Source: Bradyrhizobium sp. CSA207
GTDB lineage: Bacteria > Pseudomonadota > Alphaproteobacteria > Rhizobiales > Xanthobacteraceae
Length of the DNA: 64,000 bases
Reading direction: 5' to 3'
Assembly: GCF_029051685.1 (NCBI RefSeq)
Contig: NZ_JAACFT010000013.1
Span: 124,001 to 188,000 of the forward strand
Shown piece after piece: positions 27,649 to 36,803 of the stretch; position 1 is the first letter of the stretch, and the number at the start of each line of letters is the position of its first letter. The position numbers and the translations under genes were made by a program. Under the pieces are notes generated by a model. The model was not told the origin of the DNA, made no database searches, and saw nothing but the letters and a program-made list of their open reading frames with translations.

Positions 27649-28223
27649 GGCGATTTCCAATTTGTCAGCGCCGGAAGGTCATTCCGGTGCGCGATGGGTT
27701 TGCACAATATCGGCGCAGCGCGAGTCCTTAAACCGTCGGAGCCACCTGCATGGGGCAGAGCCCCTTCTTCAAGCTTAGGTGAGCTTAAGTGCTCTCCGGT
27801 TCAGTCTCTGTGATCCCTGTCACTTAGATCGGCTTCGTCCATCCCAGCCAATTTCATTAGCGATTTGAGGCGCTTGTCGTCGGTAATCAATGCCCACGCA
27901 AGGCTTACAAAAAGCCACACTCCGAGCAGCTTTACACCAAACCTTGGGCCAAAGCCAACCCGCGGGACCGACTACGGCTATGCAGGTGGAACCCGCAGGC
28001 CGGTTTGGCTAACCCTGGCGCGGGACGGGAGGTTCCAATCTTGCCCGGTTCCTTGGCAGGGTTTTAGGCGAGCGCGAGGGCCGTTTGGGGTGGATTCAAC
28101 GAGCTGGGAGGCTCTTGGGACACGAATCGCGACCAAGCAGATTGTGCGTCGCGGATCTCCCGCGAGCGGAACCCCACATGATGATCAAAAACTGCAGGCG
28201 GTCACCGCCCGAGTGGGCGGGCC
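27649..28223. other. Intergenic region between xseB and dxs, one tiny candidate ORF
   Basis: 575 bp with no full gene. On the minus strand 27801-27920 a short frame reads a hydrophobic stretch VWLFVSLAWALITDD followed by a charged tail (KRLKSLMKLAGMDEADLSDR). The pattern looks like coding sequence. The only in-frame start is a weak GTG. See the separate entry for that frame. The rest (27921-28223) shows no ORF or strong structure on either strand. Confidence 0.55.
27801..27920 (-). CDS. Candidate small membrane protein or gene remnant (39 aa)
   Basis: A GTG-started frame of 39 residues: one transmembrane-like segment (VWLFVSLAWALI) and a polar acidic/basic tail ending DRDHRD. No good ribosome binding site is visible, and the frame is open upstream for a further ~20 codons without a start. 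It may be a remnant of a longer gene. Reported because its composition is more protein-like than its surroundings. Confidence 0.25.
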   Translation of the reverse strand: MWLFVSLAWALITDDKRLKSLMKLAGMDEADLSDRDHRD

Positions 28224-28475
28224 TTACTGCACGTCGAGCGGCGCGGTGCCGGTGGCCTGGCCGCTGGCATCGGTAGTAATCTTGTCGACCCGCGCCTCGG
28301 CTTGGCGCAATAGCTCCTCGCAGCGGCGCTTCAGGGCCTCGCCACGCTCGTAGATCGTCACGGATTCCTCAAGCGGCACCTTGCCGTCCTCGAGCCGCTT
28401 CACGATCGTCTCGAGCTCCTCGATGGCACGTTCGAAGGTGAGCCTGGAGACGTCGACTTGAGTGTTTTCGGCCAT
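28224..28475 (-). CDS. xseB: Exodeoxyribonuclease VII small subunit
   Basis: An 83-residue XseB of normal size: SRLTFERAIEELETIVKRLEDGKVPLEESVTIYERGEALKRRCEELLRQAEARVDKI, the helical hairpin characteristic of the family. Several copies coat the XseA catalytic subunit to form exonuclease VII, which degrades single-stranded DNA. In many alphaproteobacteria xseB lies just upstream of dxs, as here. Confidence 0.95.
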   Translation of the reverse strand: MAENTQVDVSRLTFERAIEELETIVKRLEDGKVPLEESVTIYERGEALKRRCEELLRQAEARVDKITTDASGQATGTAPLDVQ

Positions 28476-28550
28476 ATCCGTTTCCGATTGCCCGATTCGC
28501 TTCCCGTGCAGAAAGAGCAGGGTTTTGCGGGCGTAATGTGGCGGGTATTT

Positions 28551-29480
28551 TCAGGCGCCCATCAGGGCGCCGACATGCGCGGTAACAGATTCTTTCAATC
28601 CTTGCAGATCATAGCCGCCCTCGAGCACCGAAACAATTCGGCCCTCTGCGCTCTTGTCGGCGAGGTCCATCAGCTTGCGCGTGACCCAGGTGTAATCCTC
28701 GGCACGCAAATTCAGCGAGGCCAGTGGATCGCGGTAATGCGCATCGAAGCCCGCAGAGATGATGAGAAGCTCGGGACTGAACTTCGTCAGTTGCGGCAGG
28801 ATCAGGTTCTCGAATGCGATGCGGAATTCAGGGCCTCCGTCTTCGGAGGCGAGTGGCGCGTTGACGATGGTATCGTGGTCGCCGCGCTCGTCCCGCGCGC
28901 CCGTGCCCGGAAACAGCGGCATCTGGTGGGTCGAGCAGTACATCACGGTCGGATCCGACCAGAAGATGTCCTGCGTGCCGTTGCCGTGATGCACGTCGAA
29001 ATCGACGATGGCCACGCGCTTGATGCCATATTTGCGTTGCGCATGGCGCGCCGCGATCGCGACGTTGTCGAAGAAGCAGAAGCCCATCGGCTTGCCGATC
29101 TCGGCGTGATGTCCGGGCGGGCGCACCGCGACGAAGGCGTTGCGATGCTCGCCGGCCATCACCGCTTCGGTCGCGGCGACCGCGCCGCCGACGCCGCGCA
29201 TCACCGCCTCCCAGGTGCCCGGGGACATCGAGGTGTCGCCGTCGACATAGACTTGGCCGCTGGTCGGCGCGATGTGGCGCAGTTCGGTGACGTAATGCTC
29301 GTTGTGGCAGAGCGTGACGAGGTCGAGATCGCCCTCCGGCGCATGGTCGCGCACCAGGAACTGGAAGCGCTCATGCGACAGCGCCTCCTCCACCGCGCGC
29401 AGGCGGTCCGGCCTTTCAGGGTGTCCCGGCGGCGTGACGTGGTCGAGACAGGCCTTGTGGGAGAGGAGAAGCGTGCTCAT
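28551..29480 (-). CDS. Histone-deacetylase-family (acetylpolyamine/acetoin-type) deacetylase
   Basis: A 309-residue HDAC-fold enzyme: [42 protein letters not shown] (catalytic HH), and zinc ligands in [15 protein letters not shown] and [17 protein letters not shown] bacterial member of class II type, which deacetylates small amines or proteins. Its ATG lies inside a 14-bp tandem duplication (29476-29489 and 29490-29503), so the start context, including an ATG, is present twice; only the inner copy is in frame with this gene. Confidence 0.94.
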   Translation of the reverse strand: MSTLLLSHKACLDHVTPPGHPERPDRLRAVEEALSHERFQFLVRDHAPEGDLDLVTLCHNEHYVTELRHIAPTSGQVYVDGDTSMSPGTWEAVMRGVGGAVAATEAVMAGEHRNAFVAVRPPGHHAEIGKPMGFCFFDNVAIAARHAQRKYGIKRVAIVDFDVHHGNGTQDIFWSDPTVMYCSTHQMPLFPGTGARDERGDHDTIVNAPLASEDGGPEFRIAFENLILPQLTKFSPELLIISAGFDAHYRDPLASLNLRAEDYTWVTRKLMDLADKSAEGRIVSVLEGGYDLQGLKESVTAHVGALMGA

Positions 29481-29627
29481 CAGGTCGGGCTCATCAGGTC
29501 GGGCTCACTGGAACGGGCTCTTGAGGTCGCTTGGCGCAGCCGGCGCCAAAACGCAATGCAAGACCCAATCTATGCGCTTGGCGCTAAATGGCAAATGGTG
29601 GTCCCGTTCCGGCCCGTTTGCGCCATA

Positions 29628-31289
29628 TCAATTCACGCGAAGAATGCGGGTGGGCGGCAGCGGGCCGATCGGTCCGTGCGCTCTGAAGAAGGCAAACAGC
29701 GCGTCCGCGTCATAGCCGCCATATTGCTGCGAGGTGCCCTGTTTGGCGACCGTAAAGCCGTCGCCACCGACGGCGAGATAATCGTTGAGGGTGACGCGGT
29801 AACCGGTGGACTGCTCGATCGGCCTGCCGTTGAGCGTCATCGTCTCGGCCGCGACGCGCTCGCCGAACGGTTTTGACGCATCCCAGGTGTAGCTGAAGCC
29901 GTTCGACACCTGGAGGATCCGTGGCCGCTTCGGATCGAGCCATTGCTGCTCCAGCATATCCTTGAGCTGGCTCCCTGTGAGCGTCATGGTGACGAGGCGG
30001 TTGCGGAACGGCTGGCTCGCGAAGACATCGCCGAAGGATATCGCGCCGTTCTCCTTCGGAACGATGTCGGTGCGGATGCCGCCTGGATTGGTGAGCGCGA
30101 TGACAGCGCTGCCGTCCTTGGTGTCCTTCGTCGCCGCGAGCTGCGCGTCCGCAATGACGTCGCCGAGCGCGCTTTCGCCGGCCTCGTTCGGCACGCGCGA
30201 CAGCGTCTGCGTCACCGATCCGGCCGGACGATTGGCGATCGGGGCGGCGAGCTTGTCATAGGCCTCGATCAGCGCGGTCTGCTCGGGTTTCTTCGGCAGC
30301 GAGGCGTTGGCGACGATGACGTTCTCGGCTCTGGTGCTGACGACATCGCGCGTTGCCGGATCGAGCTTGAGATCGATCGCGGTGACCAGCGTGCCGTATT
30401 TGTCGCCGCTCGTCACCAGTCTGCCATCGATCTCGCAGACATAGGCGCGGTGGGTGTGGCCGCTGACGACGACGTCGACGGCGCGGTCGAACTTTTTGAC
30501 GATCTCGACGATTGGCCCGGAGATGCCGGGGCAGTCGTTGTAGTCGCCGGCCGGCTCGCCGCCTTCGTGGATCAGCACCACGATGGCTTCCACGCCGCGT
30601 GCCTTCAGTTGCGGCACGAGCGCATTCACCGTCTCGGCCTCGTCGCGGAATTCGAGACCGGCAATGCCGGCGGGCGAGACGATGCCGGCGGTGCCCTTCA
30701 AGGTCAGTCCGATGAAGGCGACGGGGATGCCGTCGAACTCCCTGATCTCGTAGGGCGGCAGCACGCTTCTGCCGGTCGCGGTCTCGACGGTGGAGGCCGC
30801 GAGATAGTGAAATTTCGCGCCCGTAAAGGGATGCGGCCCCTGGCAACGGTCGACCGGATGGCAGCCGCCGTTCTGCATCCGCAGCAGCTCGGCCTTGCCC
30901 TCGTCGAACTCGTGATTGCCGACCGAGCTGATCGCAAGCCCCATCATCGAGAGCGACTCGATCGAGGGCTCGTCGTGAAACATCGCGGACAAGAACGGGC
31001 TCGCCCCGATCAGATCGCCGGCGGCAACGAAGATCGTGTTCCGGCGTCCCTCGCGCAATTGACTGACCAATGTCGCCATGTACTCGGCCCCGCCGGCCGC
31101 CACCATCACCTTCCTGGCTTTGTCCTCGGGATCACCGATGCGAATGCCACCCGGCGGGGGCCGCAAATTGCCGTGAAAATCGTTGATCGCGAGAATGCGC
31201 AGCTCGACGGGAGCTGCCGTTTGAGCGGAAGCGGGCAGGGCAGCGGCGAGCGCGAAGGCGAAAATGGTCAGGCGGAGAAGATGTTGCAT
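29628..31289 (-). CDS. Periplasmic bifunctional metallophosphatase/5'-nucleotidase (UshA-like)
   Basis: A 553-residue protein with a signal peptide (LLRLTIFAFALAAALPASAQ). The metallophosphoesterase domain has LAINDFHGNLRPP, GDLIGASP, GNHEFDEG, VLIHEGGEPAGD and VVVSGHTHRAY, all metal ligands in place. The C-terminal nucleotide-binding domain follows from ~360 (ALTNPGGIRTDIVPKENGAISFGDVFASQPF). It would release phosphate from nucleotides outside the cytoplasm for scavenging. Confidence 0.95.
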   Translation of the reverse strand: MQHLLRLTIFAFALAAALPASAQTAAPVELRILAINDFHGNLRPPPGGIRIGDPEDKARKVMVAAGGAEYMATLVSQLREGRRNTIFVAAGDLIGASPFLSAMFHDEPSIESLSMMGLAISSVGNHEFDEGKAELLRMQNGGCHPVDRCQGPHPFTGAKFHYLAASTVETATGRSVLPPYEIREFDGIPVAFIGLTLKGTAGIVSPAGIAGLEFRDEAETVNALVPQLKARGVEAIVVLIHEGGEPAGDYNDCPGISGPIVEIVKKFDRAVDVVVSGHTHRAYVCEIDGRLVTSGDKYGTLVTAIDLKLDPATRDVVSTRAENVIVANASLPKKPEQTALIEAYDKLAAPIANRPAGSVTQTLSRVPNEAGESALGDVIADAQLAATKDTKDGSAVIALTNPGGIRTDIVPKENGAISFGDVFASQPFRNRLVTMTLTGSQLKDMLEQQWLDPKRPRILQVSNGFSYTWDASKPFGERVAAETMTLNGRPIEQSTGYRVTLNDYLAVGGDGFTVAKQGTSQQYGGYDADALFAFFRAHGPIGPLPPTRILRVN

Positions 31290-31343
31290 GGAGCGAGATT
31301 AGTCATTCCACGCGAAGATTTCACGAAGCTTGTTACCATACCC

Positions 31344-31446
31344 GTCATTCCGGGGCGCGCGTAGCGCGAGCCCGGAATCCATTGGACGACAATTTCGGGA
31401 GATCGATGGATTCCAGGTTCGCGACTTTGTCGCGCCCCGGAATGAC
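31344..31446. repeat. Intergenic palindromic repeat
   Basis: A 103-bp element whose ends are inverted copies (GTCATTCCGGGGCGCG at 31344 and CGCGCCCCGGAATGAC ending 31446), with a further nested GGATTCCA/TGGAATCC-type arm. It sits between the nucleotidase start and the enoyl-CoA hydratase stop. It resembles dispersed non-coding repeats of the Bradyrhizobium group. Confidence 0.8.
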
Positions 31447-31459
31447 GATAGTGGGAATC

Positions 31460-32218
31460 CTACCGCCGCTTCCTGTTCGCGAAGGCATTGAACGCGGCGA
31501 TGGCTTCGTCTGACGTCAGCCGCTCGCCGAACAGATGGCTTTCCTGGTCGATGCGGCGGGTGAGTTCTTCCGGCGCGGCGCGCAGCAATTTGCGCGAGGC
31601 CGCAACCGCCTCGGCCGGCAGCTTGCAGATCTCGCGCGCCACCTTGCGGGCCTCGACCTCGGTATGTCCCGACGAGACCACCGTGTTGACGAAGCCTGCG
31701 GCGTGGGCTTCCGCGGCGGTGAAGGTCCGTCCCATCACCAGCATCGCAAAGGCGCGCTGGTACCCCATCGTGCTCGGCATCAGCAGGCTGGAAGCGCCGA
31801 CCGGCACGAGCCCGAGATGGATATAGGGCGCGGAGAAGGTCGCGGCGGTGGAGGCGAGCACGTAGTCGCAATGGAACAGCATTACGGTGCCCATGCCGAT
31901 CGACGCGCCGTCCACGGCCGCGATGATCGGCTTGACGTTGAGGGCGAGCGAGTAGAGGAAGCGCGCTCCGTCCGTCAGCGTCTCGGAATTCGCCGCTCCG
32001 GCCTGCATGAAATCGTCGATATCGTCGCCGGCAGTGAACACGCCGGAGCCGCCGGTGATGATCATGCAGCGGATCTCGGGATTGTTTTGCGCGGTATCGA
32101 TCGCGCGGCTCATCTCGCGATACATGTCCTGTGTGATCGCGTTTTTCTTGCTTGGCCGGCGCAAGGTGATCACGCGCGTCGCGTGCTCTTCGGTGACGAC
32201 GATGTTACCGTTCGGCAT
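31460..32218 (-). CDS. Enoyl-CoA hydratase/isomerase family protein, catalytic acids replaced
   Basis: A 252-residue crotonase-fold protein. It opens VTEEHATRVITLRRPSKKNAIT and has the CoA-binding GGSGVFTAGDDIDDF. The usual catalytic glutamates appear to be missing: where hydratases have GxGxE the sequence reads SIGMGTVMLF, where they have PE it reads SAPYIHLGL, and the isomerase-type VPE position reads LVPVGASSLLMP. The oxyanion-hole region is kept. So it may be a CoA-binding protein, or catalyse another crotonase reaction. The ORF is otherwise complete and not frameshifted. Confidence 0.85.
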   Translation of the reverse strand: MPNGNIVVTEEHATRVITLRRPSKKNAITQDMYREMSRAIDTAQNNPEIRCMIITGGSGVFTAGDDIDDFMQAGAANSETLTDGARFLYSLALNVKPIIAAVDGASIGMGTVMLFHCDYVLASTAATFSAPYIHLGLVPVGASSLLMPSTMGYQRAFAMLVMGRTFTAAEAHAAGFVNTVVSSGHTEVEARKVAREICKLPAEAVAASRKLLRAAPEELTRRIDQESHLFGERLTSDEAIAAFNAFANRKRR

Positions 32219-32520
32219 GAGTGCCCCCTGCGGCCGCCGCAGCCTGCTTCTGGCGAGTCTCGCTGGCTTCAGCCTACATCATCCCACGTACGTGCCAATG
32301 CGCTCGCTCAACCTTTTCGTGGCAATTCCATGAGACAGGCGCATGGTCTTTGCGCCATGGCTGCATTTTGTCCCGGGAACCGGCCTGCCATGGATCGTGC
32401 GAACGCATTACTTTACGCGGTGTTGCGCGCCGCAACAATCGGCTACAATGTTTCAATTGAAAAACCGGTGGTTGTGCGGCACGATGCTCGTCTCGTTCCA
32501 TTTGGCCGATTGCTTGATTG

Positions 32521-33762
32521 ATGATTGCCACAACGGGCATTGACGAATCCTCGGTGCACTATCGCGGCTGGCGGGTCGTGTTGGCCTGTTTCCTGATGGC
32601 CTTCTTCATGTTCGGCTTCGGCCTCTACGGCCAGGGCGTCTATCTCGCGGAGCTCCAGCGCGCGCATGGCTGGCCAGGCACGCTGGTCTCCGCCGCCAGC
32701 ACTTTCTCGTTTCTGCTGACCTCCGTCCTGGTCATCTTCACCGACGATCTCCTGGCCCGCATCGGGCTGCGATCGCTGATCCTGTGCGGTTTGACGGCCC
32801 TTGGGGCATCGACGGTGCTGCTGGCACTGATGCAGACGCCCTGGCAGCTTTATCTCGCCTACGCGCTGATGTCGGTCGGCTGGACCGGCATGGGCACCGT
32901 CGTGATCGCAACCGTACTGAATTCCTGGTTCGAACGGCGACGCGGGCTCGCGCTCAGCCTTGCGTTCAACGGCGCGACTTGCGGCGGGATCGTCCTCGTG
33001 CCGCTGCTGCTGACGCTGAGCGGCAGCATTGGCTTCCGCTCGGCCATGCTGGCGGTCACGATGGCGATGGTGGTGCTGGTGTTGCCGGTGGTGGTCATCT
33101 TCACCGGCTGGCCGGCCGAGATGTCGCCGGAATCGGGCGGCCGTCGTTCCGGTGGCGGCGCGGCCACGCCGGCCCATTCGCGCAAGGCGCTACTCGCCCA
33201 GGCGGCGTTCTGGACCATGGTGCTGCCGTTCGCAATAGCGTTGCTCGCGCAGATGGGCTTCATCGTCCACCAGGTGACGTTTCTCGAGCCGCTGATCGGC
33301 CGCTATGCCGCGGGCCTTGCGGTCACCATCATGGCGGCGATGGCGGTGGTCGGCCGCCTGTCGCTCGGCCTGTTCGTCGATCGGCTCGATCCGCGGCTCG
33401 CAAGCGCCGCCTCGATGACGAGCCAGGCGGCGGCACTCTTCGTTGTCGTGCAGAGCACGAGCCCGACGGTGCTGCTGGTATGCTGCGCCGTCTACGGCTT
33501 CTCGATCGGCAACATGATCACGTTCCCGCCCTTGATCATCCAGCGCGAGATCGGCGCTGGCGCCTTCGCGGCCGCGATGGGACTAGGGACCTCGATCAGC
33601 GGCATCGTCAGCGCGTTCGGTCCCGGCATCGTCGGCCTCGTGCGCAGCCTGACCGGCGACTACACGACGGCATTCGCGATGTGCGTGGTGCTCGATCTCG
33701 TGGCAGCCGGGATCGTGCTGTGGCGGCCGGGAGCAAGTGGCGCAGCACGAAGGTCGAGGTAA
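32521..33762 (+). CDS. MFS transporter (monocarboxylate/oxalate-formate type)
   Basis: A 413-residue major facilitator. Helix 1 follows YRGWRVVLACFLMAFFMFGFGLYGQGVYLAELQRAHGW, a start typical of the OFA/monocarboxylate group. Twelve hydrophobic segments are visible, with cytoplasmic loop LNSWFERRRGLALSLAFNG and a second half beginning near ALLAQAAFWTMVLPF. It probably carries an organic anion with protons. The ATG at 32521 is preferred to a TTG three bases before it. Divergent from the hydratase-like gene. Confidence 0.92.
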   Translation: MIATTGIDESSVHYRGWRVVLACFLMAFFMFGFGLYGQGVYLAELQRAHGWPGTLVSAASTFSFLLTSVLVIFTDDLLARIGLRSLILCGLTALGASTVLLALMQTPWQLYLAYALMSVGWTGMGTVVIATVLNSWFERRRGLALSLAFNGATCGGIVLVPLLLTLSGSIGFRSAMLAVTMAMVVLVLPVVVIFTGWPAEMSPESGGRRSGGGAATPAHSRKALLAQAAFWTMVLPFAIALLAQMGFIVHQVTFLEPLIGRYAAGLAVTIMAAMAVVGRLSLGLFVDRLDPRLASAASMTSQAAALFVVVQSTSPTVLLVCCAVYGFSIGNMITFPPLIIQREIGAGAFAAAMGLGTSISGIVSAFGPGIVGLVRSLTGDYTTAFAMCVVLDLVAAGIVLWRPGASGAARRSR

Positions 33763-33807
33763 GTCCGCGAGCTGAGAGTTGGCCGGGAGCGCGCCGTATA
33801 TTCCGCT

Positions 33808-33946
33808 GTCGTCCCGGCGAAGGCCGGGACCCATACCGCGTGATCCATCGATGGGGTTCGGATCGCAGTAACGCACGACCGCTTAACTGCCAATCTTCGT
33901 CAAACTTCTGCCTAGGGGTATGGGTCCCGGCCTTCGCCGGGACGAC
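33808..33946. repeat. Long intergenic inverted repeat
   Basis: Two perfect 30-bp inverted arms (33808-33837 and 33917-33946), each rich in CCCGGCGAAGGCCGGGACC, enclose 79 bp. It lies between the convergent MFS and acyl-CoA dehydrogenase genes. The arms contain nested hairpins. This is a dispersed repeat type in Bradyrhizobium-like genomes and could also terminate both transcripts. Confidence 0.85.
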
Positions 33947-33977
33947 ACTGAACGTGCGGCACGTACATCCTAGCAGC

Positions 33978-35756
33978 TTACCCCAACAACACCGCATCCG
34001 CCGCCGCCACCGACTCTGCGCTCTCCGTCACGGTGCGCTCCAGCGCACCCGCCTGCACCGTGATGTTCTCGGCGAAGAAGCGCGCGAGCGAGACGTAACG
34101 CGGCGCGTCCGTATTGCCCTCGCCCTTGGCGGCAAGGGCTTCGGATGCCAGCATGCAACCGCCGAGCGTGGCGCCGAATTGCTGGAGATAGGGCGTCGCA
34201 CCCGCGAGCGCCTCGTTCGGCGCGGAGGCGACGCGCTCCAGAAGCCATTTGCTGGTGCGGTGAAGCGCCTCCAGCGCCTCGCGCAGCTTTGTACCCGTGG
34301 TGCCGAAGGCCGGATCGTTGGAGGCCTCGACCTGCTTGACGGTCGCCGAGAGCTCGGACAGCAGCGCCCACACCGCGGCACCGCCATTGGCCGCGAGCTT
34401 GCGCGTGACAAGGTCGATCGCCTGGATGCCGTTGGTGCCCTCGTAGATCGCGGTGATGCGCGCGTCGCGATAGTGCTGCGCCGCGCCGGTCTCCTCGATG
34501 AAGCCCATGCCGCCATGCACCTGCACGCCGAGATAGGCGACCTCGTTGCCGACATCGGTGGAATAGGCCTTGGCCATCGGCGTCAGAAGCGCGGCGCGTG
34601 CGGCTGCGTCGGCCCGCACCTTGGGATCTTTCGCGCGCGTGGAGACGTCGATCGCAACCGCGGTGGCGTAGCAGATGGTGCGCGCGGCCGCGGTCTGCGC
34701 CCGCATCCGCATCAGCATGCGCTTGACGTCGGGATGCACGAAGATCGCCTCGGAGCCTTCGCCCTTGCTGCCGACCGCGCGGCCCTGCTTGCGCTCCTGC
34801 GCATAGGCGAGGGCCTGCTGATAGGCGCGATCGGCGACGCCGACGCCCTCCAGCCCCACGCCGAGGCGAGCCTGGTTCATCATCGTGAACATGCAGCGCA
34901 TGCCCTGGTTCTCTTCGCCGACCAGGAAGCCGATTGCGCCGCCATGATCGCCCATCGTCATGGTGCAGGTCGGAGATGCATGCATGCCGAGCTTGTGCTC
35001 GACGCCGCTTGCGAAGATGTCGTTGCGCGCGCCGAGCGAACCGTCGGCATTGACCATGAACTTGGGCACCAGGAAGAGCGAGATTCCCTTGGTGCCGGCC
35101 GGCGCATCCGGCAGCCGCGCGAGCACGAAATGCACGATGTTGTCGGTCATGTCGTGTTCGCCATAGGTGATGAAGATCTTCGTCCCCTTGATGCGATAGG
35201 TGCCGTCGGCCTGCCGTTCGGCGCGGGTGCGCAACGCGCCGACGTCGGAGCCAGCCTGCGGCTCGGTCAGTTGCATGGTGCCGGTCCATTCGCCGGAGAC
35301 GAGCTTTTCGAGATAGATTTTCTTCAGCTCGTCGCTGCCATGCGCGTCCAGCGCCTCCATCGCCGACGCCGTCAGCAGCGGGCAGAGGCCGAAGGCAACG
35401 TTGGAGGCGCTCCAGATCTCGGTGCAGGCCGCGTTGATCGCGAGCGGCAGGCCCTGGCCGCCAAAATCCTCCGGCCCGGACACCGCGTTCCAGCCACCCT
35501 CGGTCCAGCGCTTGTAGGCATCGGGCCAGCCAGGGGCGGTCGTGACCTTGCCGTCGTCGAGCTTGATGCCGTGCTCGTCGCCGACCCGGTTGAGCGGCGC
35601 GAGCACGTCCGAAGCGAACCTGCCGGCTTCCTCCAGCACGGCCGCGACGATGTCGGCGTCGAAATCGCCGTAATGACCGGCCTCCAGGGCGGCCTTCAGC
35701 CCGGCGCCATGGTTGAGCGACAGCAGCATGTCATTAATCGGCGCGCGGTAGGTCAT
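33978..35756 (-). CDS. Acyl-CoA dehydrogenase, long (DmdC/AidB-like) type
   Basis: A 592-residue flavoprotein. The N-terminal helical domain (DADIVAAVLEEAGRFASDVLAPLN) precedes the ACAD core with MQLTEPQAGSDVGALRTRAE and FITYGEHDM. Helix-bundle domain: VGVADRAYQQALAYAQERKQGRAV and YLGVQVHGGMGFIEETGAAQHYRDARITAIYEGTNGIQAIDL, the signature with catalytic Glu. A C-terminal extension of ~130 residues sets it apart from ordinary 380-residue ACADs and matches 3-methylmercaptopropionyl-CoA dehydrogenase (DmdC)-type enzymes, though most such homologues act on other acyl-CoAs. Confidence 0.93.
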   Translation of the reverse strand: MTYRAPINDMLLSLNHGAGLKAALEAGHYGDFDADIVAAVLEEAGRFASDVLAPLNRVGDEHGIKLDDGKVTTAPGWPDAYKRWTEGGWNAVSGPEDFGGQGLPLAINAACTEIWSASNVAFGLCPLLTASAMEALDAHGSDELKKIYLEKLVSGEWTGTMQLTEPQAGSDVGALRTRAERQADGTYRIKGTKIFITYGEHDMTDNIVHFVLARLPDAPAGTKGISLFLVPKFMVNADGSLGARNDIFASGVEHKLGMHASPTCTMTMGDHGGAIGFLVGEENQGMRCMFTMMNQARLGVGLEGVGVADRAYQQALAYAQERKQGRAVGSKGEGSEAIFVHPDVKRMLMRMRAQTAAARTICYATAVAIDVSTRAKDPKVRADAAARAALLTPMAKAYSTDVGNEVAYLGVQVHGGMGFIEETGAAQHYRDARITAIYEGTNGIQAIDLVTRKLAANGGAAVWALLSELSATVKQVEASNDPAFGTTGTKLREALEALHRTSKWLLERVASAPNEALAGATPYLQQFGATLGGCMLASEALAAKGEGNTDAPRYVSLARFFAENITVQAGALERTVTESAESVAAADAVLLG

Positions 35757-36011
35757 GGCTCACTCCCGTGGACAGTCTTGGTGCCGTATTCCCATGAAAC
35801 GCCGGAGGTCTCAACTGTTGGGAAGGCCGGGACGGCTAGTCCCCGGGACGGCGCCATCGCCGGGTCATAATAGAGTGTGGCGCGGCCAATCGCGGGGCTG
35901 TGGTATTTTGCCCCTCAAGCGGTTGAAATGCCGCGCCGCTCCCTATAGACCGGCTGCGACTGGAGGGAATCCGCGGTAGCCGGTTCTTCCGCCGTTCCGT
36001 CAGTCACCTGT

Positions 36012-36086
36012 TGGGGCGTAGCCAAGCGGTAAGGCAGCGGATTTTGATTCCGCCATTCGGAGGTTCGATCCCTCCCGCCCCAGCCA
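36012..36086 (+). tRNA. tRNA-Gln (anticodon UUG)
   Basis: Acceptor stem TGGGGCG (36012-36018) pairs with CGCCCCA (36076-36082), discriminator G, encoded CCA. The D arm is GCCAAGCGGTAAGGC, the anticodon stem is GCGGA-TTTTGAT-TCCGC with TTG in the loop, and the T arm is GGAGGTTCGATCCCTCC. All four helices close. tRNA genes are common integration sites; the gene content after it is more accessory than before. Confidence 0.97.
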
Positions 36087-36513
36087 GCACTTTAGCTGCT
36101 GAGTTCCCGGTTCAAGCCGCAAGCCGGCCTGCTCGCAGCCGCTGGAGCGCGTGTCCGACCATCATCAAGCGCGTCGACAGAGAGGGTGAATGCACTGCAA
36201 GGCAGGCGTGCGGAAATACCGAACCATATGATTTCTTCTCTAATCGTTTCAGCCGTGCCGCCGGACACGGCATCCAGCGCGCCTGTCACCATGTTGCTCT
36301 GATGGATGACCACCTATGATTTTGCCTCTTTGTGGCTTTCCGCCCCTGGTTTCTGTCACGATCTGCTCGAGCACCGGCAGACGGCCTGAACCGCCTGCTT
36401 GTGTTCGCCAGCGCAGCGCGCCATGCGCGGCAGCTATCGTTCAAAACCATCGAGGCGGTTACGTCCGTGAGGCTGCCACCGGCAGCTGATCGGCACGGTG
36501 TTTGGTTCGTGGG
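36087..36513. other. Region after tRNA-Gln, no gene seen
   Basis: 427 bp without a convincing coding frame on either strand, although open frames of 60-100 codons occur by chance in this GC content. No integrase, no repeat of the tRNA 3' end and no strong palindrome were noticed. Confidence 0.5.
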
Positions 36514-36747
36514 ATGGATGACTATCGTGATCTTGTAAGGGCTGGCCTTGCGCTGTTCTGCGCCGGGATGATGTTGGTGGCCGGCCACCTTTTCATCGAG
36601 TGGCAGGCCAAGCGAGCCGATGCAGGTATCAAGATCGAGCCGTCAAGACGCGGAGGCTCGCCTTTGCCAAGCATATCAAGCAGTTCGCCATCAATAGGGA
36701 ACGTGATCGAGCTCCCGACGGAGGTTAGGCGGAAGCGGCCTGCGTAA
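36514..36747 (+). CDS. Small single-span membrane protein, function unknown
   Basis: A 77-residue ORF: MDDYRDLVRAGLALFCAGMMLVAGHLFIEWQAKRADAG. One hydrophobic helix (residues ~9-28) is followed by a polar Ser/Arg-rich tail. The start at 36514 lacks a strong ribosome binding site, but the acidic-then-helix-then-basic layout is what a small inner-membrane protein would show. Upstream of ftsH on the opposite strand. Confidence 0.4.
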   Translation: MDDYRDLVRAGLALFCAGMMLVAGHLFIEWQAKRADAGIKIEPSRRGGSPLPSISSSSPSIGNVIELPTEVRRKRPA

Positions 36748-36803
36748 ACTTGTCTTGCGCTACTGTGCCCATTGAACGCCGCGCCCGCTCGGTGCGGAGC
36801 CCG

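Noticed and set aside
25924..27813. A 629-codon plus-strand frame opposite dxs
   Set aside because: Antisense to a full-length dxs with all motifs; its composition is typical of shadow frames.
32784..35870. A 1028-codon plus-strand open frame
   Set aside because: It is antisense to the acyl-CoA dehydrogenase and out of frame with the MFS gene; a by-product of GC-rich codon use.
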